Assembly (NCBI GenBank): GCA_018645265.1
Contig: JABGOS010000079.1
Span: forward strand, 11,924-65,267
Origin: Deltaproteobacteria bacterium
GTDB taxonomy: Bacteria; UBA10199; 2-02-FULL-44-16; JAAZCA01
DNA: 53,344 nucleotides
Reading direction: 5' to 3'
The position numbers and the translations under genes were made by a program. Under the pieces are notes generated by a model, which saw only the letters and a program-made list of their open reading frames with translations, was not told the origin of the DNA and made no database searches. Positions within the stretch are counted from its first letter, which is position 1. Each line of letters opens with the position of its first letter. This document shows positions 1-7,504 of this stretch, piece by piece.

Positions 1-127
1 CATCGCTTGAACCCTCAACGCCTTCGAGTGCTACGGGTATGTCGGCTGGAGGTGATGACACCCCTCCACAGCGATAAATTAGTGTGGCCGATAATAGAAT
101 CAGCACTGTAGTAAATAATTTCTTCAT
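1..127 (-). CDS. Partial putative lipoprotein (N-terminus only; runs off left window edge)
   Basis: Reverse strand ATG at 127 reads MKKLFTTVLILLSATLIYRCGGVSSPPADIPVALEGVEGSSD: hydrophobic signal plus Cys; the mature part matches the downstream lipoprotein. Confidence 0.75.
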   Translation of the reverse strand, partial: MKKLFTTVLILLSATLIYRCGGVSSPPADIPVALEGVEGSSD

Positions 128-154
128 AATAACTCCCAATCCCTTCAAAATACT

Positions 155-1312
155 CTACTCTAAATCGATATTGCAATAGCCACCTGCTGAGAGTTCACAG
201 ACGGCTGATACACCATTGGTATTACAGGAGGATATATAGGCGCAGTCGTCGGTAAGATAGTCATCGTCGTAGTTGTTGAGTCTTACAAGACAATAGCCAC
301 TTTCAGTATAATTTATACGAAGATATAAATCGCCTAGGCTAGCTATGTATGAGTCTAAAGCGTCGTCGTCAGGTTCGTTATCAAAAGAAAAATCTGAGGT
401 GCCGCTTCCAGCTGAGAGGCAGTCATTCTCTGGTGATGTTGTGGACCATGTGTGATCAGCTAAGAATGAGATAGAGCTGATCTCGATACCGCAATCGCTA
501 GGACAAGCTTCGGCTGTTTCACCTTTTTCATATTCGCATATTCCATCTCCACACACAGCAGTGCTCCTGGTTAGAACTGCAGTACACGTATTCGGACTCG
601 TCATGCTCATCGTGAACTGTTCATCTGTATAGGAACAACCGATTGCGACATCTTCATCTTCAATATCTATTGCGATGGTACAGGTGGTGCTACCAGTCAT
701 TGTCAGTGTGCAGAATTCACAAAAACTGTATATATTTTCAGTAGAGCTTTCAGTGAAGGTGCTGTTAGACATGCATTCCGTGTTGTCACTCGTGTATACA
801 CCGGAAACATCAGGAATCGCTGCCTCGCCAGTAGTTGTAAATGTAAAGCTCACGCCTTCGAAGTTTCCTTCTGCATAGGCATTTCTGATAAAGATCGACC
901 AGCTTGCGGCATATTCGATGCTAGGTGAAACACATGCCGTGTACGATGTTCCTGTGGAGAGGTCGTTTGTGGGATCGAGTGTGCACTCGGTTACGGAATC
1001 ACAGCTTACCGATGATTCAAGCGCATTATCGACATCGCATATCGTATCGTCGTACTCCGCCTTAACCGGTGTGGCGAGGTTGCTGGATGTGGGTGTAGGT
1101 ACGATGAAGAAGGTCGAAGTATTTACGGTCGATGCAGTTACAGCTTGATCGAATTCATATGAGAATGAACTGTTTACTGCGACATCGCTTGAACCCTCAA
1201 CGCCTTCGAGTGCTACGGGTATGTCGGCTGGAGGTGAGGAGGCGGCGCCCCCACAATTGTAAGCGGATACGACCGCTAGCGACATAATCAGTATAATAAG
1301 AAAATTTTTCAT
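155..1312 (-). CDS. Putative secreted/lipoprotein with Big_5 (SbsA-type Ig-like) domain and Cys-rich CGDGxCE...CPxDCG motif
   Basis: 385 aa, N-terminal signal peptide, 'SSFSYEFDQAVTASTVNTSTFFIVP...FTFTTTG' Ig-like pattern, 'CGDGICEYEKGETAEACPSDCG'. Confidence 0.75.
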   Translation of the reverse strand: MKNFLIILIMSLAVVSAYNCGGAASSPPADIPVALEGVEGSSDVAVNSSFSYEFDQAVTASTVNTSTFFIVPTPTSSNLATPVKAEYDDTICDVDNALESSVSCDSVTECTLDPTNDLSTGTSYTACVSPSIEYAASWSIFIRNAYAEGNFEGVSFTFTTTGEAAIPDVSGVYTSDNTECMSNSTFTESSTENIYSFCEFCTLTMTGSTTCTIAIDIEDEDVAIGCSYTDEQFTMSMTSPNTCTAVLTRSTAVCGDGICEYEKGETAEACPSDCGIEISSISFLADHTWSTTSPENDCLSAGSGTSDFSFDNEPDDDALDSYIASLGDLYLRINYTESGYCLVRLNNYDDDYLTDDCAYISSCNTNGVSAVCELSAGGYCNIDLE

Positions 1313-1665
1313 GCCCCCCCCTCCCGATCATTGCAGATGGTATTCTTCTACTCTTTTGCAAGATTTGTTCCTTTTTTAAATGTGGCTACTGCATGCAACT
1401 GGTTGATATTTAAGAACTATTCTACAAACCCCTAACGGGGGGTTCATCATCAGGTAATAATTCACCCAGGATTACGGTGGAAAAACGTAACCTATTAATA
1501 TTATTAGTAATATAGGTGACGCCCCCGTCAGTCTTTTGGCGGAAGTGATAGGGTGTAATGTATTGATTGTTAGGGCGGTTTTCCCTTGATATTCCAGGAT
1601 CAACTTGGCAGATTACCGCCTCCAAAATCATACGTATAATTTCGCTGCAATGTATGATTTCTGAT

Positions 1666-1738
1666 GGGCGCTTAGCTCAGCTGGAAGAGCATCGCCTTTA
1701 CACGGCGGGGGTCACAGGTTCGAGCCCTGTAGCGCCCA
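1666..1738 (+). tRNA. tRNA-Val (anticodon TAC)
   Basis: Acceptor stem gggcgct/agcgccc, anticodon loop ttTACac, T-loop ggttcgagccc. Confidence 0.95.
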
Positions 1739-1817
1739 CAAAATAGTTGGAAAAGGGCTTGATCTTAGGTAGCTTAAGCCTTATATCCAGCCATCAAAAT
1801 TTGGGAGTGAGTCCAGC

Positions 1818-1897
1818 GGGGCCGTAGTTCAGTTGGTTAGAACGCCTGCCTGTCACGCAGGAGGCCGTCCCGCCAGTTGGGCGGGAAGTCTCGTCGA
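1818..1897 (+). pseudogene. Disrupted tRNA-Asp (GTC) copy; T-arm replaced by 19-nt hairpin, 3' acceptor strand lost
   Basis: Bases 1810-1867 match 1923-1980 (offset 113, one mismatch); then tcccgccagttgggcggga replaces cgagttcg; then agtctcgtcg is shared before divergence. Confidence 0.85.
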
Positions 1898-1930
1898 TGG
1901 ATGTTTGAAAATTTAGTTTAGCAGTTCAGC

Positions 1931-2004
1931 GGGGCCGTAGTTCAGTTGGTTAGAACGCCTGCCTGTCACGCAGGAGGCCGCGAGTTCGAGTCTCGTCGGC
2001 CCCG
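1931..2004 (+). tRNA. tRNA-Asp (anticodon GTC)
   Basis: Acceptor ggggccg/cggcccc, anticodon loop ctGTCac, T-arm cgagttcgagtctcg. Confidence 0.95.
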
Positions 2005-2031
2005 CTGAATTGCCGAGCTATCCATTCTGAG

Positions 2032-2310
2032 ATGTCAAAATATTATACCTACATTATCTATAGTGAAAGACTCGACAAATTCTATACGGGTTCCACGACA
2101 AGTCTTAAATGGCGTCTTGAGCGACACAATCAGGGGTGGTCACGTTCGACTAAAGGCGGTATACCCTGGAAAGTTGTTTACAGTGAGACATTTAGCAATA
2201 AGCCCGATGCAATACTGAGGGAGCTATATATCAAGAAGCGTAAAAGCAGAGAATTTATTAAAAGGCTAATATCTCAAAGGGAAAATCAACTAATCCATTG
2301 CGAGGGGTAA
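2032..2310 (+). CDS. GIY-YIG nuclease superfamily protein (UPF0213/YhbQ-like)
   Basis: 92 aa 'YYTYIIYSERLDKFYTGSTTSLKWRLERHNQG...STKGGIPWKVVYSE' matches the small GIY-YIG family pattern. Confidence 0.9.
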   Translation: MSKYYTYIIYSERLDKFYTGSTTSLKWRLERHNQGWSRSTKGGIPWKVVYSETFSNKPDAILRELYIKKRKSREFIKRLISQRENQLIHCEG

Positions 2311-3156
2311 ATGTCAGATCTATCCATTATTGAGGCAGTTGTTCTAGGTGCCCTTCAGGGTGCGACGGAATTTCTACCGGTTTCCAGTTCTGGTCATCTC
2401 GTAATCGCACAGGATCTTTTGGGCGTTCAGCTTGAAGGCGCGAGCCTTCTCGCTTTCGATGTTTGTCTTCACTTTGGAACGCTTGCCGCAGTAATTGCGG
2501 TTTTCTGGCGGGATATAATTCAAATCGTATTTGGTTTTTTTGGAAAGCGCTACGGAAGTTTCGCATCGGCCGACGTTCAATCGCCGTCGGAGTCTAGAAA
2601 GCTCGGTTGGATGTTGATCCTTGGAACTATCCCAGCTGTTATAGCCGTATTGTTGTTTGGCGACTTCTTCGAATCTTTGGTTTCAGATCCGTTGGCAGCG
2701 GCTTTTATGCTCCTGGTTACAGGAACCATTCTGTGGCTTACGCGTTTTTCAAAGGTGAGTAGAACGAATTCCGGACTCGGTTGGTTGAAAACTATTGTGA
2801 TAGGATGTGCACAGGCCGCAGCGATTGTTCCTGGTATATCACGTTCAGGTTCTACTATATCGGCGGGACTCTTCTTCGGAATTGATAGGTCGCTCGCCGC
2901 GAAATTTTCATTCCTGCTCGCTGTTCCCGCTATTCTAGGTGCTACTGTTTTACAGTTGGGTGAACTGTCGGCACTCTCAAGTGACATACTTTTATCTGTA
3001 GCATTAGGAACTTTGGTCGCTGCTATAGTGGGTTTTATATGTATAAAGTGGTTGCTCGCACTAATAAAAAGAGGACGTTTTTCCATCTTTGCATATTATT
3101 GCTGGGCGGCTGGACTGGCCACTATTGTTTACAAACTCTTCATTCATAACTCTTAA
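2311..3156 (+). CDS. uppP: Undecaprenyl-diphosphatase (BacA/UppP family)
   Basis: 'IIEAVVLGALQGATEFLPVSSSGHLVIAQDLLG' and 'PGISRSGSTISAGL'. Confidence 0.95.
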   Translation: MSDLSIIEAVVLGALQGATEFLPVSSSGHLVIAQDLLGVQLEGASLLAFDVCLHFGTLAAVIAVFWRDIIQIVFGFFGKRYGSFASADVQSPSESRKLGWMLILGTIPAVIAVLLFGDFFESLVSDPLAAAFMLLVTGTILWLTRFSKVSRTNSGLGWLKTIVIGCAQAAAIVPGISRSGSTISAGLFFGIDRSLAAKFSFLLAVPAILGATVLQLGELSALSSDILLSVALGTLVAAIVGFICIKWLLALIKRGRFSIFAYYCWAAGLATIVYKLFIHNS

Positions 3157-3162
3157 TTTATT

Positions 3163-4098
3163 ATGTCGATTTCAAAGATACGTATCTGGTTTCGCGCTAT
3201 TCGTCCGTTTGCCTATCCGGCGTCCATAGTTCCGGTGATGCTCGGCATAACAGTAGCTTGGTCTGAGGGATTCACTCTAAATTATCGGATGGCTATTTTG
3301 ACTATTATTGGAACGCTGTTTGCTCACACCGGCGGCAATTTAATCTCCGATTACTTTGATTTTAAACGCGGGATCGATCGTGACGGCGCGCTCGGTGGCA
3401 GTGGAGTTCTTCTGGAAAAGCTCCTTTCACCTCGCGATATATTGATAGCTTCAGCAGTCTCATTTTTTATCGCTGGAGTTGTAGCTCATTATATCATCCT
3501 GCAAATTGGCATAAAATTAGTGTGGCTCGTTGCTGGAGGATTTATAGCTGGGCTCTTATATTCGGTGCCGCCGTTTGGCTTCAAGTACGGTGCTCTGGGG
3601 GAGCTTCTCGTATTTGTTACGTTCGGCGTCGGCATTACCGTTGGATCATACGTAGTGCAAGCAGGAGGATATTCGTTATTGCCAGTTTGGTATTCAATTC
3701 CGTTTGGACTTTTGGTTGCAGCGATACTTCACGTGAATAACATCAGGGATGTTGAAACAGATGTGCAGGTTGGGGTGACAACGTTGGCGGGAATGATAGG
3801 GCCCGATCGCTCTAGAATTATTTATGCCGGATTTGTCATATTTGCTTATGTGTCGCTTCTCTTCTTCATAATTTCCGGAAAGATTGTAGTTGGTTCAATT
3901 GCTGCCATCTTCACATTGCCGATGGCGATCGGCTTAGTGCTCAAAGTGTGGCAGGAACCTCATCTCAGCGGTGAAGAATGTCTATTGATGGATGCAAAGA
4001 CTGCGAAGCTTGCGCTTCTATTCGGTTTATTTATGATAGTTGGAATCGTTGTATGGGAGTACCTATTTTTTAGATCTCCAATTCTTGAGTCTCTCTGA
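3163..4098 (+). CDS. menA: UbiA-family prenyltransferase, MenA-like (1,4-dihydroxy-2-naphthoate polyprenyltransferase)
   Basis: 'RPFAYPASIVPVMLG', 'GGNLISDYFDFKRGID' and 'NNIRDVETD' typical of MenA; multiple TM segments. Confidence 0.8.
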   Translation: MSISKIRIWFRAIRPFAYPASIVPVMLGITVAWSEGFTLNYRMAILTIIGTLFAHTGGNLISDYFDFKRGIDRDGALGGSGVLLEKLLSPRDILIASAVSFFIAGVVAHYIILQIGIKLVWLVAGGFIAGLLYSVPPFGFKYGALGELLVFVTFGVGITVGSYVVQAGGYSLLPVWYSIPFGLLVAAILHVNNIRDVETDVQVGVTTLAGMIGPDRSRIIYAGFVIFAYVSLLFFIISGKIVVGSIAAIFTLPMAIGLVLKVWQEPHLSGEECLLMDAKTAKLALLFGLFMIVGIVVWEYLFFRSPILESL

Positions 4099-5370
4099 TA
4101 TTATTTTTTCATAACCATTCTCGGTAGGACGATAGTATCTCTTACCTTTGAGTCTGTCGGGAAGGTAGACTTCATCGGGCACAAAATGTCCTTCAAAGTC
4201 GTGAGCGTATTTGTAGTCCTTTCCGTAATCCAATTCCTTCATGAGTTTTGTAGGTGCGTTTCTAATATGTTTAGGAGTAGGGAGCGTTCCCTGCTCATGA
4301 ATATCATGTAGGGCCCTCTTATATGATGCGTAGCTGGCATTACTCTTCGGCGCACTTGCGAGATAGGTCGCACATTGTGCAAGTGGAATCCAACCTTCAG
4401 GCATTCCCACGAAATCATACGATTGCATGCACGATATCGCTACTTGCACAGCGTGTGGATCAGCGTTTCCGACATCCTCACTTGCGAAGATCACCATGCG
4501 ACGTGCGACAAACAGGGGGTCCTCACCAGCGTCGAGCATTCTTGCGAGATAGTAGACAGCTGCGTCCGGATCGGAGCCGCGCATACTCTTTATAAAAGCA
4601 CTTATAACATTATAATGTTCTTCGCCCTTCTTATCGTAAAGGAGGCTCTTCTTCTGGATGGCATCTTCGATCGTCTTGATGGTGCTTTTCTTTTTAGGTC
4701 TGCTTCTTCGCCCTAAGTCGGCAGCAATTTCCAAGGTATTTAAAGCGCGTCTTGCGTCGCCATCGGCGGAGGAGGCGATGAAGTTCAGCGCTTCATCGTC
4801 GATTTTAAATTTCTCCTTACCGAAACCACGTCCCGGTTCCTCAAGGGCTCGTTGTATTAGATTTTTGATCTCACTCTCTTCAATTCTTTCCAGGACGTAG
4901 ACTTTTGTGCGGGATAGCAGTGGGCTGATAATCTCGAAAGATGGATTCTCCGTGGTTGAACCGATGAGCGTGATAGTTCCATCCTCCACGTGGGGGAGGA
5001 GTGCGTCCTGCTGCGCCTTATTCCAGCGATGGATCTCATCTATGAAGAGAATACTCAGGCGGGCGCCGGAATTTCTGTCCGCTCTAGCCTTTTTTATAAT
5101 CTCCCTGAGATCGCCTACGCCCGATAGAACCGCCGACAGGTGATGAAAGTTTGCCTTAGTGGTGCCTGCTACTATTCGTGCTAGGGTAGTCTTGCCGGTT
5201 CCGGGTGGTCCCCAAAAAATAATTGATGGAACAGAATCCGCTTCGATGAGTGCTGTGAGGGGTTTCCCTTTGCCCACTAAATGCTTCTGTCCCACAATTT
5301 CTGCGAGTATTTTTGGGCGCATGCGTTCAGCTAGGGGCTTCTTTGCCAAATTTTCGAATAGCTCTGTCAT
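4063..5370 (-). CDS. rarA: Replication-associated recombination protein A (RarA/MgsA AAA+ ATPase)
   Basis: 'LAERMRPKILAEIVGQKHLVG', Walker A 'GPPGTGKTTLA', Walker B 'LFIDEIHRWNKAQQDALLPHVE', 'GSTTENPSFE'. Confidence 0.95.
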   Translation of the reverse strand: MTELFENLAKKPLAERMRPKILAEIVGQKHLVGKGKPLTALIEADSVPSIIFWGPPGTGKTTLARIVAGTTKANFHHLSAVLSGVGDLREIIKKARADRNSGARLSILFIDEIHRWNKAQQDALLPHVEDGTITLIGSTTENPSFEIISPLLSRTKVYVLERIEESEIKNLIQRALEEPGRGFGKEKFKIDDEALNFIASSADGDARRALNTLEIAADLGRRSRPKKKSTIKTIEDAIQKKSLLYDKKGEEHYNVISAFIKSMRGSDPDAAVYYLARMLDAGEDPLFVARRMVIFASEDVGNADPHAVQVAISCMQSYDFVGMPEGWIPLAQCATYLASAPKSNASYASYKRALHDIHEQGTLPTPKHIRNAPTKLMKELDYGKDYKYAHDFEGHFVPDEVYLPDRLKGKRYYRPTENGYEKIISERLKNWRSKK

Positions 5371-5484
5371 AGTAATGATGACAACTAATCACGATACACG
5401 TTTACATTACAAGTGTTAAACGAGGGGGCGTTGTTGGGTGTCTATCTACATGTAAGCCGTTAATATATAGCTGTGTATTCTGAA

Positions 5485-5504
5485 GTGTATACCCCGGTAT
5501 ACGG
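5485..5504. promoter_or_regulatory. Near-palindrome GTGTATACCCCGGTATACGG, candidate operator related to 32637..32656
   Basis: GTATACC-CC-GGTATAC about 100 nt upstream of SUMF1 copy 1. Confidence 0.5.
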
Positions 5505-5606
5505 ATTTAGTTAATATCGCTTCACTTTTTATCCTCCGAGACGATTCTATGCCACAAGATTATGAAGGTGGCCTCATTCAATAGATAGTAATTTCGGAGG
5601 ATGGTT

Positions 5607-6533
5607 ATGAGTATAACATGCGGATCACAGATGGTAGCCGGTTTAACGGTGCCACGAATTCCACTGGTTTTGATTGAAGGTGGAACTTATCAACTTGGAA
5701 GGTGTAGTAGTATAGCTTTGTCAACTTTTCGAATGGCTATTACTCCTACAACGAATGCGCAGTATTCATCTGTTGTGCAACAGCTTGGCACGGCACGCTA
5801 CTTCATGGAAACGACCGATCCCGTAAATGGCAGATCGTTCGTAGTGGCAAGGGGTGATGATCCGGAGGAGATAAGAAACGCAGATGAGCTGGAAGTTCAG
5901 GGGTGGTTTCGCGAAGCTGGATATCCCGACTTGGCGGATGATCACGATGGACGGGGTGCGCTAAATGTAATTTCTGTTGGGGAGTTCGATCCAAAGACGG
6001 GCTTTGACACGCGCGGGCAACCCGCCGTGGAGGTTACGTGGTATGGAGCTCTTATTTTCGCAGAAATGATGAGGCTGGTAACTGGTAATGATTATGCTCT
6101 GCCTACGGAATATCAGTGGGGATGGGCTGCGAAGGATGGCAATGCTGGTTTGGGTTATGCTACAGACACGGGTCAGCTAAGTCCGAAATCGGCTCATTAC
6201 GATCACGACTATCCTGAGGAAGCAGACCCAAACGTTCCCGCAATAACTACGGTTCATGTTTATGATCCCCGTTATCCTGAGATGGGGAATGGACTTCGTC
6301 ATATGACCGGTAATGTGTGGGAGTGGACGAGTACGTGGGATGGTAAATTACCTAAAGGCCTACTTGAGGATCCTGTCGGTCCAAAGGCCGGTTCTTGGAA
6401 AAGTCATTGCGGTGGATCCTGGAGGGAGTTCATGTCTGACTCACTTAATTCCAGTGCGTTGCATCACGCTTTGCAAACTTACAGCTCCAGTGATCTTGGT
6501 TTTCGTCTCGTGATTAATGGGGGTGGGGTATGA
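5607..6533 (+). CDS. SUMF1/FGE-sulfatase-fold protein (copy 1); start moved from 5601 to 5607
   Basis: 'GNDYALPTEYQWGWAAK...LRHMTGNVWEWTSTW...GGSW...DLGFRLV'; GGAGG at 5596-5600 fits ATG at 5607, matching the paralogue N-terminus MSI. Confidence 0.88.
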   Translation: MSITCGSQMVAGLTVPRIPLVLIEGGTYQLGRCSSIALSTFRMAITPTTNAQYSSVVQQLGTARYFMETTDPVNGRSFVVARGDDPEEIRNADELEVQGWFREAGYPDLADDHDGRGALNVISVGEFDPKTGFDTRGQPAVEVTWYGALIFAEMMRLVTGNDYALPTEYQWGWAAKDGNAGLGYATDTGQLSPKSAHYDHDYPEEADPNVPAITTVHVYDPRYPEMGNGLRHMTGNVWEWTSTWDGKLPKGLLEDPVGPKAGSWKSHCGGSWREFMSDSLNSSALHHALQTYSSSDLGFRLVINGGGV

Positions 6534-7459
6534 GTATAGCATATGGGGCAAAAATGGTGGTGGGTTTAACGGCACCTGTGATTCCAATGGTTCCTATAGA
6601 AGCTGGAAGATATCAAATGGGCGCTGGTGGCGGCATGCATTCCATCTCCAGTTTTCAGATGGGGGTGCACCCGGTGACGAACGGGGAGTATGGCCATGTT
6701 GTGAATCAGCTTGGTGCGGAAAGATATTTTGCAATTGCGACCGATCCCAGAAGTCATCGACCTGTCTTGGGTGCAAGGGGAGATGAGGGTATATTTGATA
6801 TTGCCTCACACGAATTACTGAGTGCAATATACTATATGGGTAGTTCTGTTAGCGTTAGTGACTTGCCAAGGTTCGCAGGCAGTATACAATTTGTAAAATT
6901 AGAAGAACGCCACTTGGTTGGCCTGGAGAGGTTCTATGGACCTAAACAACCTGTGGTCGATGTCGCCTGGTTTGAAGCGGTTATATTTGCAGAGATCATG
7001 AGGATGATAACTGGAATCGACTATCGTTTACCAACCGAAAAAGAGTGGGAGTGGGCAGCGAGGGGTGGTGATCTTGCTTTGGAATATGGAACGAGCACAG
7101 GTCGGATTGATCGAAGTATGGCTCATTACTGCCGTGGTGGTGATGTAAATAATACTATTGATGTTGATGATGCCCGTTATCCTTCAATGCCAAGTGGACT
7201 TCGTCACATGGCCGGGAACGTGCGTGAGTGGACGTTAAACTGGTATGCGGATGATCCAAGCGAATCTCCCATCTATTTGTTCGATTCTGGAAGAAGTGTG
7301 GGTAAGGTGACACGCGGAGGAAGCTGGATGGATGACACCACTTCCTCCTTGAGTGTAGAAAACAGATATCACCATCGTGTTGATGGATATGGTATGGATC
7401 TTGGTTTTAGACTTATGGCACTTACTCCTTTTGGGGATAACCAGCGAATCACCCCATAA
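6530..7459 (+). CDS. SUMF1/FGE-sulfatase-fold protein (copy 2, tandem paralogue)
   Basis: 'IDYRLPTEKEWEWAARGG...LRHMAGNVREWT...RGGSW...DLGFRLM'; ATGA overlap with upstream paralogue. Confidence 0.9.
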   Translation: MSIAYGAKMVVGLTAPVIPMVPIEAGRYQMGAGGGMHSISSFQMGVHPVTNGEYGHVVNQLGAERYFAIATDPRSHRPVLGARGDEGIFDIASHELLSAIYYMGSSVSVSDLPRFAGSIQFVKLEERHLVGLERFYGPKQPVVDVAWFEAVIFAEIMRMITGIDYRLPTEKEWEWAARGGDLALEYGTSTGRIDRSMAHYCRGGDVNNTIDVDDARYPSMPSGLRHMAGNVREWTLNWYADDPSESPIYLFDSGRSVGKVTRGGSWMDDTTSSLSVENRYHHRVDGYGMDLGFRLMALTPFGDNQRITP

Positions 7460-7504
7460 ATTGAACCTATTGCATAGCCCTCCTCCCCATGATAAGCAGC
7501 TTCA

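Noticed and set aside
792-801. GTGTATACAC as a third copy of the palindromic operator
   Set aside because: Only 10 bp, inside a coding region, lacks the CC-NN-GG core.
1422-1631. 69-aa minus-strand ORF in the region upstream of tRNA-Val
   Set aside because: No SD or family similarity; region has hairpin-like AT-rich structure and is more likely noncoding.
2327-3086. Antisense ORFs (79, 68 and 169 aa) inside uppP
   Set aside because: Shadow frames of a clearly conserved gene; composition not protein-like. The same applies to many other opposite-strand ORFs in recN, secA, sctV, prkA and others.
5607-7459. Diversity-generating retroelement target genes (SUMF1/CLec fold)
   Set aside because: No reverse transcriptase, template repeat or accessory gene in the window; C-terminal segments show no VR/TR pair.
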